This document shows, in pieces, positions 1 to 6,702 of a stretch of DNA of 11,985 nucleotides. The notes beneath the pieces are model-generated. The model saw only the letters and a list, made by a program, of their open reading frames with translations. It was not told the origin of the DNA and searched no databases. Position 1 is the first letter of the stretch, and every line of letters starts with the position of its first letter. Position numbers and translations under genes: made by a program. Source of the DNA: Ktedonobacter racemifer (lineage in GTDB: Bacteria; Chloroflexota; DTOL01; JACQYG01); assembly GCA_020723545.1 (NCBI GenBank), contig DYIS01000051.1, positions 1 to 11,985 on the forward strand. The letters run 5' to 3'.

Positions 1-257
1 TTGGACGTTTTCCGTGAGATGTGTCCAATCACCCAAGTACACCTTCCAGGCAAGCTAGAAGTTTAATTGAAATTGTTTTCGTTCCACGAGCAGGTCCTCT
101 GCGGCTTAGAACATAAGGAGGGAAGGGGCAGTTGTCAAGAAGAAAGAAACTTGGGGGCTACACTATCAGGTGTGAAGCTGGGTAAAAGTTGAAAACAGCC
201 GCTGACTCCTGTAGCTTTGGGATGACAAAAACAACTCAAAAATAGGAGGTGCAACAA
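1..257. other. Left-edge intergenic DNA, AT-richer than the rest
   Basis: No gene is supported here. The stretch is visibly richer in A/T than the core block to its right. All long frames are broken by stops. Minus strand: an 18-codon frame runs off the left edge (1-54), with possible starts GTG at 40-42 or TTG at 34-36. Its residues (AWKVYLGDWTHLTENVQ) look protein-like, but I cannot name them. Plus strand: AAGGAGGG at 115-122 precedes a TTG at 133 that gives only about 17 codons before a stop. The 11-mer ACCTTCCAGGC at 41-51 recurs at 430-440. The likeliest reading is degenerate accessory DNA or a boundary between inserted and resident sequence. Confidence 0.4.
110..138 (-). promoter_or_regulatory. 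Candidate leftward sigma70-type promoter
   Basis: On the minus strand a perfect -35 hexamer TTGACA (138-133) is separated by exactly 17 nt from TATGTT (115-110), which matches four of six positions of TATAAT. A transcript would start near 103 and run leftward off the window. It would pass the short open frame at 1-54, whose candidate TTG start (36-34) has GGAAGG five nt upstream. Box sequence and spacing are good, but no recognisable gene is visible downstream, so this is a sequence-only prediction. Confidence 0.3.
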
Positions 258-470
258 GTGCAGGGTGATTGTACCACTATCGATCTAATTGCCGAGCAAT
301 GCTATAATGGGGGCACACCGATTTTCTTTGCTAGTAAAGAAACCATGCCTACCCTGCACCGCCAGAAGCTCTCCGTAGACGTCGCCGTGATCCGCCGCTT
401 CGCCGTGGACTGGCTCTATAACCGAACATACCTTCCAGGCGCCTTAGTTGGACACCTGCCGTTTTCTTAA
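258..470 (+). CDS. Small hypothetical protein of unknown function, possibly a gene fragment
   Basis: This is the only plus-strand ORF I consider possibly real. AGGAGG at 244-249 sits eight nt before a GTG at 258, an optimal ribosome site. The GTG at 249, also in frame, overlaps that site and is unlikely to be the start. The product would be 70 residues with no signal peptide, membrane segment or motif I recognise. The first third (to about 345) is AT-rich with unremarkable codons. The rest switches to GC-rich, coding-like codons (segment KLSVDVAVIRRFAVDWLYN), as if two sequences were joined, so it may be the remnant of a larger gene. A weak promoter is possible upstream: TTGAAA at 189-194, 17 nt, TAGCTT at 212-217. 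The rightward direction opposes the whole neighbouring block. I do not recognise the family, and it could be a chance ORF. Confidence 0.3.
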   Translation: MQGDCTTIDLIAEQCYNGGTPIFFASKETMPTLHRQKLSVDVAVIRRFAVDWLYNRTYLPGALVGHLPFS

Positions 471-746
471 TCTAGAACCAGTGGGCCCTCGCTGGTAGCC
501 AAGCAAACAGAGTTCGCGCAGGATTCGTGAGCCGATGAAATGCTACTCAAAGAGCATTGGCGTACTCCTCAAGCCACCTCAAATCGTCCCACAAGCCCAC
601 AAAGCCCAACTCCTCCCCTCAAATGCGCCCCTACTTGCGTCGAAAGGGACCCCACTCCGCCCCATCGCTCATTCTGGGGCGCCCCGGTTTGCGCCCAAGG
701 TCCGATCGCCCTGTCATCTTTGGAGGAGCGAACATATAGGCGGGTC
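471..746. other. Intergenic region with no supported gene
   Basis: I see nothing firm in this stretch between the small rightward ORF and the 3' end of the leftward DUF429 gene. Two plus-strand frames starting near 535-540 are proline-rich, lack a convincing ribosome site and run into the antisense of DUF429, so they are not called. Small inverted repeats (ACCAG at 477-481 with CTGGT at 92-96 of the same hundred, i.e. 492-496; ATGCT at 540-544 with AGCAT at 553-557) have five-base stems and no T-tract. CCGGTTTG at 684-691 pairs with CAAACCGG at 748-755, but over a 56-nt gap. No clear terminator for the leftward operon was found. Confidence 0.4.
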
Positions 747-1397
747 TCAAACCGGCAGGTATATCAGCCCTTCCTCCGGCTCGCCTATGGCTTCCGCCCC
801 CCCGTGGCCGTAAAGCCAGGCGGTGTGGGCAGCCAGGAGACTGTCCAGTTCGTCGTGGCCGAGAATCCGGCCCTGGGCATAGGCCGCCAGGTTCGGGATC
901 AGTGACCCCAGAAGGCCCTGGAGGACCGCGCGACTCGCCCGGCTGGCCTTCTTCCTGGGCATGCGGTGGCCGAACAGTCGCACCTTGCTGGCATGGGGGT
1001 ACACCTCGATCACGCAGTAGCCCCGTCCTTCCAGCGCCCTCTTCAGCCCCATGCCCCGATAGACCATGGGCTTGATGATAGACCTCTTGGTCGTAAAATA
1101 GCAACCGATGCCCAGGCGGGCCAGGGCCCGCTCACACTGCCGACCCTTCAGGGACGAAGCGGCCTGGCACGGGCACGATTCCTCCAGGCAATCCAACCCA
1201 AAGGGTAGGGTCAGAGGAGCATCGATGGCCACCACCGATGGCGAAAATCTCCTAACCTGTCCCATTATCTCATGGTCGGAGAAGGAGCTCCCCACGGCCA
1301 CCACTCCAGGCCGATCATCCAACACGGCCCAGGTGGCCAGCCCCCTGCCGGGGAAGGTGAGGTCCAGCCCGAAATAGGTCCTTTCGGGAGTGGTCAT
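747..1397 (-). CDS. DUF429 family protein, predicted RNase H-like nuclease
   Basis: A 216-residue protein matching the DUF429 (PF04250) pattern, a family predicted to have an RNase H-like fold; its biochemical role is not established. Visible family marks are the N-terminal GLD (Asp12), AIDAPL with Asp59, the EVYP motif (Glu131-Pro134), and near the C terminus HDELDSLLAAHTA with Asp182, Glu183 and Asp185. These acidic residues are the expected metal-binding set. A cysteine group between them (Cys70, Cys75, Cys77, Cys88, Cys99) may bind metal and is a feature of only some members as far as I know. The ATG start at 1397 lies 6 nt after the murJ stop, with a modest GAAGG upstream, so it is probably translated from the murJ transcript. 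No signal peptide or membrane segment is seen; it should be cytoplasmic. Family assignment is fairly sure, function unknown. Confidence 0.8.
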   Translation of the reverse strand: MTTPERTYFGLDLTFPGRGLATWAVLDDRPGVVAVGSSFSDHEIMGQVRRFSPSVVAIDAPLTLPFGLDCLEESCPCQAASSLKGRQCERALARLGIGCYFTTKRSIIKPMVYRGMGLKRALEGRGYCVIEVYPHASKVRLFGHRMPRKKASRASRAVLQGLLGSLIPNLAAYAQGRILGHDELDSLLAAHTAWLYGHGGAEAIGEPEEGLIYLPV

Positions 1398-1403
1398 CGA
1401 CCT

Positions 1404-2948
1404 TCAGCCTTGCGCCTTTCTTCGGAACAGGCTCCAGATAAGTAGAGCCTCTTCCACCCCCAAAGCCCTCATTGCCAAACCGTAAACCCCCAGGCCAAGG
1501 CTCCCGGCGGCTAACACCAGGCCCAGTTGTTCGACCAGCCCGCCAGAGCCGAAAACGCCCGTTAGTAAGTGGACCCCCAGATAAGAGGCCATTGCCATAA
1601 CGGCACCGGCCAAGATTGCCTTGGCCGTAGTGGAGAACAGCCGCAGGCCCCGAAGCCCCTGGACGCTGCGCCAAAGGAGAAAACCTAACACCAGGGCATG
1701 GAAAGTCCACTGCACTGAATTGGCGACGACCAGCCCTCTCATCCCGTAAGGCCCGATGAGGGCCAGGGCGGTGACCAGGTACATCCCGATGGCGCAAACG
1801 CCGACCAGGACCGGGGTCAGGGTGTTTTTCCGCGCATAATAGGCGAAGATGAATAGTTGATCCACCGCGGCAAAGGGAAGCCCGGGCAGATAGAGGAGCA
1901 AGGCACTGGCAGTCACCGCCGTATCCTGGGCCCGGAAAGCGCCGTGCTGGAACAGCACCGCTATCACCGGTATAGCCAGGACCGCCAGTCCCACCGTGGC
2001 CGGCAGGATCAAGAACACGATCAGCTTCAGTCCCCCGGCCAAGGCGCGCTTGAATCCCTCCAGGTCGCCGGCCACCTGGGACAGGATGGGCAGCGTAGCG
2101 CTGGCGATGGCGGTGGACACGAGTCCCAGGGGAAGCTGGATCAGCCGCGTGGCGAAGTTCATGGCGGCGATGCTGCCCTCGCCGGTGCGCGAGGCCAGGT
2201 TCCGGTCGATGATGATCCCAACGGTGGACACCAAAAGCCCGGCCATCACCGGTGCATAGAGCCTCAGGATACGCCGTATCTCAGGGTCCAGCAGATCCAG
2301 GTGGAAACTGTAACGGTAACGCCGCCCCAAAAGAGGTGGGGCCTGCAGGGCCACCTGAGCCAGGGCTCCCAGGGCCATGCCCAGGGCCAAGCTATTCACT
2401 TCCAGGCGGTCGTGGAATAGGAGGGCGCTCACGATGATCCCCAGGTTAAACACGGCGGCGGAGAAAGACGGAAAGGTGAACTCCTGGAAGGCATACAACA
2501 CCGCCGTGAACACCGCCGCCGCCGCCATAGCCACTACCGCCAGCAAGGCGATGCGAGTCGGCCCCAGTGCCAGGGCTTTGACCTCCGCTGAAAAGCCGCC
2601 TCCCACTATCTCCACCACCCAGGGCGCCAAGACCACCAGCAGGGCTACGCCAACCGCCGTGACGGCCAGGGCCAGGTTCAACACGCCGGATACCAGGCGC
2701 CAGAGCCGCCGGCGATCTGCGTCGCCCACCCGTTCGGAGAACACCGGCACCAGGGCCGAGGAGAGGGCGTTTCCCACCAGGAGGTCATACAGGGCGGTCG
2801 AGACCTGAGATGCCACCACAAAGACATCCGTGGCCGCCCCCCGGCCGAAGATGGCGGCGATGAGTTGATCCCGCACCAGGCCCAGGAGACGGCTGGCCAG
2901 GTTGCCCAGGGAGATAATGGAGGCCGATCTGGCTATGCGCTCGCGCAC
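1404..2948 (-). CDS. murJ: MurJ, lipid II flippase (MviN family)
   Basis: A 514-residue polytopic membrane protein of the MurJ/MviN branch of the MOP exporter superfamily. It moves undecaprenyl-linked peptidoglycan precursor (lipid II) from the inner to the outer face of the cytoplasmic membrane. The N terminus carries the family pattern SRLLGLVRDQLIAAIFG followed by TDVFVVA. Arg20, Arg26 and Asp41 align by eye with the essential Arg18, Arg24 and Asp39 of E. coli MurJ, and Arg268 in ATRLIQLP with Arg270. Hydrophobic stretches run throughout and fit the usual 14 transmembrane helices; length is normal. The GTG start at 2948 has only a weak AGAAGA ribosome site. It lies 82 nt downstream of rfaE2, across a possible terminator hairpin, and 6 nt ahead of the DUF429 gene. 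MurJ paralogues sometimes serve other lipid-linked glycans, so lipid II as substrate is by family inference. Confidence 0.93.
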   Translation of the reverse strand: MRERIARSASIISLGNLASRLLGLVRDQLIAAIFGRGAATDVFVVASQVSTALYDLLVGNALSSALVPVFSERVGDADRRRLWRLVSGVLNLALAVTAVGVALLVVLAPWVVEIVGGGFSAEVKALALGPTRIALLAVVAMAAAAVFTAVLYAFQEFTFPSFSAAVFNLGIIVSALLFHDRLEVNSLALGMALGALAQVALQAPPLLGRRYRYSFHLDLLDPEIRRILRLYAPVMAGLLVSTVGIIIDRNLASRTGEGSIAAMNFATRLIQLPLGLVSTAIASATLPILSQVAGDLEGFKRALAGGLKLIVFLILPATVGLAVLAIPVIAVLFQHGAFRAQDTAVTASALLLYLPGLPFAAVDQLFIFAYYARKNTLTPVLVGVCAIGMYLVTALALIGPYGMRGLVVANSVQWTFHALVLGFLLWRSVQGLRGLRLFSTTAKAILAGAVMAMASYLGVHLLTGVFGSGGLVEQLGLVLAAGSLGLGVYGLAMRALGVEEALLIWSLFRRKAQG

Positions 2949-2980
2949 TCGAATCTTCTCTGATCGCGAATTCGAACCCC

Positions 2981-3013
2981 AGAAACAAACAGGCGCGGCT
3001 CGCCGCCGCGCTT
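2981..3013 (-). terminator. Candidate intrinsic terminator between rfaE2 and murJ
   Basis: On the minus strand, AAGCGCGGC (3013-3005) pairs with GCCGCGCCT (2999-2991) across a 5-nt loop. This gives nine pairs including one G:U wobble, followed by GTTTGTTTCT (2990-2981). It starts 18 nt after the rfaE2 stop. The stem is strong but the T-tract is interrupted, so read-through into murJ is plausible. It could reduce murJ and DUF429 expression relative to upstream genes. I found no convincing promoter between it and the murJ start. Confidence 0.45.
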
Positions 3014-3030
3014 AGGCCCCGAGATACAGG

Positions 3031-3525
3031 CTATTTATCGCCCCGGTAGCCCCTGACAATGGTGGCGATCAGCTCCGAGGTGGAATGACCTGGAACATAG
3101 GGCAAGATGACAACTTTCCCACCGTAGCCCTCCACGATCCCTGCCTCCGGCGCGACCTTACCGCCAGCGTCGGTGTAGTCTCCGCCTTTAACGTACACCT
3201 CAGGACGGAGCTCGGCCACCAGACCCTCCGCCGTGCTCTCGCCGAAGAGCACCACGAAATCCACCGCGGCCAGGGCCGCCACCACCTCTGCCCGTTCCTG
3301 CTCCGGCACCAGCGGCCGCTTCTCGCCCTTGATCCCTCGGGCGGAGACATCGCTGTTCACCCCCACCACCAGCACGTCGCCGAACTGCCTCACCCGGGCC
3401 AAGTAGCGCACGTGGCCCACATGCAGGAGGTCGAAGCAGCCATTGGTGAATACCACCACTTTGCCTTCCTGGCCCCACCTGCGCCGCAATTCCAAGAGCT
3501 CTTGCTGGCCGATGATCCGACCCAA
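3031..3525 (-). CDS. rfaE2: D-glycero-beta-D-manno-heptose 1-phosphate adenylyltransferase (RfaE2 domain)
   Basis: A 164-residue nucleotidyltransferase of the cytidylyltransferase-like fold. The family transfers AMP from ATP to heptose 1-phosphate, giving ADP-heptose for glycan synthesis. Motifs in order: TNGCFDLLHVGH (27-38) with the nucleotide-binding HxGH at His35-His38, VNSD (56-59), IKGEKRP (65-71), KGGDY (113-117) and STSELI (148-153). All match the C-terminal half of bifunctional HldE/RfaE. The N-terminal sugar kinase half is absent and no separate kinase gene is in this window. The start is a TTG at 3525, chosen because GGGGAGG (3541-3535) lies nine nt upstream. It follows the CxxC protein gene by 31 nt and is probably co-transcribed. 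In a monoderm organism the product might feed S-layer or other surface glycans, or the true substrate may be another sugar or polyol phosphate; the ADP-heptose role is inferred from family. Confidence 0.85.
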   Translation of the reverse strand: MGRIIGQQELLELRRRWGQEGKVVVFTNGCFDLLHVGHVRYLARVRQFGDVLVVGVNSDVSARGIKGEKRPLVPEQERAEVVAALAAVDFVVLFGESTAEGLVAELRPEVYVKGGDYTDAGGKVAPEAGIVEGYGGKVVILPYVPGHSTSELIATIVRGYRGDK

Positions 3526-3534
3526 TTAGAAGTG

Positions 3535-3541
3535 CCTCCCC
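3535..3541 (-). promoter_or_regulatory. Ribosome binding site fixing the rfaE2 TTG start
   Basis: GGGGAGG on the minus strand, nine nt before the TTG at 3525-3523. No ATG or GTG in frame nearby gives a product that still covers the N-terminal strand leading into TNGCFD, so this site decides the rare start codon. Confidence 0.7.
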
Positions 3542-3556
3542 TACTGGTCACCCAGC

Positions 3557-3880
3557 TCAGTTCGCCTGCTCGAATTCCTGCCGGGTCAGTAACCTGGCCC
3601 CCTGGGTCTCCTGGCCGATGACTTTGCGCTGGCGGTCGAAAGTCAGGTGGGCGTAGATGAGCTTGAAACACCGCTGGCCCAGTATCTCCTTGTGCAACTC
3701 GTATCCCGAGATACCCCCCGCCTCGTCGTAGTTCTGCAGCAGGTCGCTGGTGAGGTTCACGCGCACCTTGATCTTCTCGCCGCAGGCCGAGCACTGCACG
3801 TAGAGCCAGTAGACATTTTCGTCGTGTCCCGCAGTGGATTTGCCGCTGAGTACCGAGGCCAGCCTATCCAGTATCCCCAT
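3557..3880 (-). CDS. Conserved-looking small protein with one CxxC motif, function unknown
   Basis: A 107-residue soluble protein. It starts at ATG 3880 with a good AGAGGAG ribosome site about seven nt upstream. After a short N-terminal stretch (MGILDRLASVLSG) comes YWLYVQCSACGEKIKVRVN with Cys30 and Cys33, then a GGISGYELHKEILGQRCFKL segment containing Cys71, and a charged C-terminal part. The CxxC sits in a strand-rich setting like a zinc-ribbon knuckle. A second Cys pair is missing, so Cys71 with His63 or His78 might complete a site, or two monomers might share one. I recall similar proteins as hypotheticals in Chloroflexota but cannot name a family. It lies between recN (106 nt upstream) and rfaE2 (31 nt downstream), all in the same direction. 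No signal peptide or membrane helix is seen. Existence as a gene is well supported; function is not. Confidence 0.75.
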   Translation of the reverse strand: MGILDRLASVLSGKSTAGHDENVYWLYVQCSACGEKIKVRVNLTSDLLQNYDEAGGISGYELHKEILGQRCFKLIYAHLTFDRQRKVIGQETQGARLLTRQEFEQAN

Positions 3881-3986
3881 GGCTATCTCCTCTTAGAGCA
3901 AAGCGTGCTGGGCTATAAAGTGATAGATCTCATCAAAGACGATGGAAAAGAAAGGGCTCCAGCCCGGGCGTGACGGCGGCCATAGC

Positions 3987-5798
3987 TTATCCCCTTGCGC
4001 GCCTCTGTTTCCAACCCAAGGCCACGTTCAACAACTCCTCCGCGCTCCGGCGAGCGTGCTCGCCGGCTGCCCCCAGCATTAGCGCCAATTCCTCCAACCG
4101 CTCCTGCCCCTCCACCCGCCGGACCCTGGTCACCGTGCGCCCGGATACCATCTCCTTGGTGATGCTGAAGTGCCCGTCGCCAAAAGAGGCGATCTGGGGC
4201 AGATGGGTTATGCACACTACCTGGTGACGATCAGCGAGGTCGAACAGCTTTTCCCCCACCACCTGGCCTCCCCGGCCCCCGATGCCCACGTCGATCTCGT
4301 CGAAGACGAGCGTGGACACCCGGTCCACGCCCGAGAGCACCGACCTCAAGGCCAGCATCAGCCGCGAGGTCTCGCCGCCCGAAGCGATCTTGGCCAGGGG
4401 TTTGGGGGGTTCGCCGGGGTTCGGCGAGATGTAGAACTCCACCCGGTCGATGCCGGTGGAGTCGAAGGAATAGTAACGGCCAGGGGATAAAGGATTGGGG
4501 CCGGTGGCGGAGATGCTGGAGCTCTCATCTCCTATGCCATTAACCCTTAATCCATCATCCTCGTTCCCTTCCTCCTGCCGTATCACGACCTGAAAGCAGG
4601 CCTGGGGCATGCCCAGTTGCTTCAGCTCTTCGCCAACGCAACTCTCCAGCTTACGGGCGGCTTGGCCCCGAACGGCCGACAGCCGCCCGGCCAGTTCCCC
4701 AATCTGGGTGAGCAGAAGAGCCTCCTGCCCCGCGAGCTGGGCCTGGCGTTCCTCCCGGTGCGAGACGGTCTCCAGCTCCCTCTCGGCCCTGGCCGCAAAC
4801 GCGGCCACCTCGGCCAACGTGGCGCCGTATTTCCGCCTCAGATTGTGGAGCAAGTCCAGGCGCCCTTCCACTTGCTCCAGCCGGGCAGGGTTGTACTCCA
4901 CGCCGTCGCGATACGCCCGCAATTGCCGGGCTATCTCGGAAAGCTGGTATGCCGTCTCCTCCACTGCCCCGGCCTGAGGCTGTAACCGCGGGTCCAGCTT
5001 CGCCAGCCCCGCCAGGTGACCCTGGATCTCCGCTAAGAGATCCAGGACCGAGCACTGCCGCTCACCGCCCTCGTACAAGGCCTCGTAGGCCGCTCCCGAG
5101 AGCTGGGTAAGCCTTTCGGCGTTATTGAGCAGGGTCCTCTCTCGTTCCAGCTCCTCTTCTTCGCCCGGCCTCAGGGATGCCGCCTTGATCTCGTCAATCT
5201 GGTAACGCAACAGGTCCACCCGCCGTGCCAGTTCCCGCTCGTCGGCGATCAGGGCGTGGAGCTCTCTTCTCGTCCGCCTCAGTGCTGTCACCAGCCCCGC
5301 CAGTTGTGCCCTCTCCGCCTCCAGGCCGGCGAAGCGGTCCAGGTACTCCAGGTGCTCGGATACCCGCAACAAGGACAGGTGCTCGCTCTGGCCGTGGATG
5401 TCCACCAGGAGGCTGCCGATCTGCTGCAGGACGTTGACCGGCACAGCCCGGCCGTTCACCCGGCCAATGCTTCGGCCGCTGCGGTTGATCTCCCGGGACA
5501 GGATCAAGGTTCCCCCCTCCGTCGCCAGACCGTATTCCCGCAATATCGGGCCCAACGCCTTGTCATCTGGCTCACCGACCGCAGCCGACACCGCGAACAC
5601 GCCTTCCACCCGGGCCTGCGCCGCCCCAGAGCGCACCGCTTCGGCGCTCGTCTTTTGCCCCAAAAGCGTGCCCAGGGCGTCAATGATGATAGATTTGCCC
5701 GCCCCGGTCTCCCCGGTGAGCACATTGAAGCCGGGAGCCAGTTCCAGCTTCAGGTGATCGATGATAGCGAAGTCCGAGATCGTAAGCTCGACCAGCAT
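3987..5798 (-). CDS. recN: RecN, SMC-like DNA repair ATPase
   Basis: A 603-residue RecN, the SMC-like ATPase that acts early in double-strand break repair and holds DNA ends or sister duplexes together. The N-terminal lobe has Walker A GETGAGKS (29-36). A central antiparallel coiled coil, rich in Glu, Arg, Leu and Ala, spans roughly 160-400. The C-terminal lobe has the ABC signature around SGGETSR (from Ser473), Walker B with Asp500-Glu501 in FDEIDVG, and the ITHLPQIA switch motif. A Ser/Asp/Gly-rich, low-complexity segment at about 408-435 precedes the conserved GIDRVEFYISPNPGEP strand and accounts for part of the extra length over the usual 550-570 residues. The ATG start at 5798 has AGGA eight to nine nt upstream and lies 25 nt after nadK. 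No LexA-type operator is visible in that gap, so it is probably expressed with nadK rather than from its own SOS promoter. Confidence 0.95.
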   Translation of the reverse strand: MLVELTISDFAIIDHLKLELAPGFNVLTGETGAGKSIIIDALGTLLGQKTSAEAVRSGAAQARVEGVFAVSAAVGEPDDKALGPILREYGLATEGGTLILSREINRSGRSIGRVNGRAVPVNVLQQIGSLLVDIHGQSEHLSLLRVSEHLEYLDRFAGLEAERAQLAGLVTALRRTRRELHALIADERELARRVDLLRYQIDEIKAASLRPGEEEELERERTLLNNAERLTQLSGAAYEALYEGGERQCSVLDLLAEIQGHLAGLAKLDPRLQPQAGAVEETAYQLSEIARQLRAYRDGVEYNPARLEQVEGRLDLLHNLRRKYGATLAEVAAFAARAERELETVSHREERQAQLAGQEALLLTQIGELAGRLSAVRGQAARKLESCVGEELKQLGMPQACFQVVIRQEEGNEDDGLRVNGIGDESSSISATGPNPLSPGRYYSFDSTGIDRVEFYISPNPGEPPKPLAKIASGGETSRLMLALRSVLSGVDRVSTLVFDEIDVGIGGRGGQVVGEKLFDLADRHQVVCITHLPQIASFGDGHFSITKEMVSGRTVTRVRRVEGQERLEELALMLGAAGEHARRSAEELLNVALGWKQRRARG

Positions 5799-5823
5799 TT
5801 TACTTCCTCAGCCGGCGTAGTCG

Positions 5824-6702
5824 CTAGGTGACCTCCCTCAGGATGTGGGTGCCAAGCTTTTCCGTGATGGTCCGGGCGAAATACGACCGCGGCTGCAGCC
5901 GGGCGAATCGAGCCACGTGGGAGCTGGCGGATACCTCCACTACGTCCCGGTGGTGCAGGGCAAAATCCACCTGGCCGTCAATGGAGAGCGAGGCGTTTTG
6001 GTCGGCGAACACCTGCATCTGGATCGTGCACGTAGGCGGCAGCACCAGGGAGCGAACGATGGCCAGGTGCGGAGCGATGGGCGTCAAGAGGAGGCTCTTG
6101 AGTTCCGGCTGGAGTATGGGGCCGCCCACGGCCAGCGAGTAGGCAGTGGATCCAGTGGGCGTGGCCACGATGACCCCGTCGGCCACATACGTCGTCAGGT
6201 GGTCGCCATCCACCTTGGTCTCGATGCGCATGGCCCGGGTGAGTGTCCCACGGCTCACGACCACGTCGTTAAGTGCCAAAAGCGGCTCGCCGGGGCCTAC
6301 CGGGGCCCCACCCAATTGCCGCTCTATCCACTTGCCCGGCGCCACCTGCAAGAGCAGCCGTTCCTCTACCCAGTGCTCGCCGGCCAGAAACCGTGGCAGT
6401 TTAGCCAGCACGTCCTCAGGGCCCGCCTCGGTGAGAAATCCCAGTTGGCCCAGGTTGACGCCGACGATCAAGGCGCCGGCAGGGGCGGCCAGGCGGGCCA
6501 CCCGCAAGAGCGTGCCGTCGCCGCCCAGAGAGATGATCATAGCGGATGAAGCAGCCTGTTCTCTATATTGGTCGACCTCCCGAGCCGCTCCCAGCCAGGG
6601 CTGGCAGGAGTTGGACTCCAGGTAGCCCGCCAGCCTTCGGGCCAAAGGCAACGCCTCCCGCAGGCGCTGGTTGTAGACTATCCCGACTACCCTTGGTTCC
6701 AT
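5824..6702 (-). CDS. nadK: NAD kinase
   Basis: A 292-residue cytoplasmic NAD kinase (PpnK/NadK family). It phosphorylates NAD+ to NADP+ using ATP or polyphosphate and is the only known route to NADP. Family motifs are intact and in order: GGDGT (60-64) with the catalytic Asp62, NLGQLGFLTE (83-92), NDVVVSRG (145-152), and the NAD-binding ADGVIVATPTGSTAYS block (174-189). Length is normal for bacterial enzymes. The ATG at 6702 lies inside the end of the upstream glycosyltransferase gene (16-nt overlap), with a G-rich GGGGGT about eight nt upstream, suggesting translational coupling. recN follows after 25 nt; nadK next to recN is found in many bacteria, including E. coli. Nothing is odd in the sequence. 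Confidence 0.95.
   Translation of the reverse strand: MEPRVVGIVYNQRLREALPLARRLAGYLESNSCQPWLGAAREVDQYREQAASSAMIISLGGDGTLLRVARLAAPAGALIVGVNLGQLGFLTEAGPEDVLAKLPRFLAGEHWVEERLLLQVAPGKWIERQLGGAPVGPGEPLLALNDVVVSRGTLTRAMRIETKVDGDHLTTYVADGVIVATPTGSTAYSLAVGGPILQPELKSLLLTPIAPHLAIVRSLVLPPTCTIQMQVFADQNASLSIDGQVDFALHHRDVVEVSASSHVARFARLQPRSYFARTITEKLGTHILREVT

Noticed and set aside
535..905. Overlapping plus-strand ORFs starting near 535-557
   Set aside because: Proline-rich, no convincing ribosome site, and their 3' halves are antisense to the well-supported DUF429 gene.
631..1104. 157-codon minus-strand ORF overlapping DUF429
   Set aside because: Alternative frame of the DUF429 gene; Gly/Arg/Pro-rich composition is typical of a shadow in GC-rich DNA.
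2967..2974. Palindrome CGAATTCG upstream of murJ
   Set aside because: Eight bases only; expected by chance and not placed at a recognisable promoter.
3944..3965. Small hairpin GGGC-TGGA-GCCC followed by TTTCTTTTCC (minus strand) between recN and the CxxC protein gene
   Set aside because: The stem is only four pairs with a four-base loop; too weak to call a terminator, though the T-rich tail is suggestive.
5799..5823. Search for a LexA/SOS operator ahead of recN
   Set aside because: The 25-nt gap contains no GAAC-type inverted repeat or E. coli-like LexA box.
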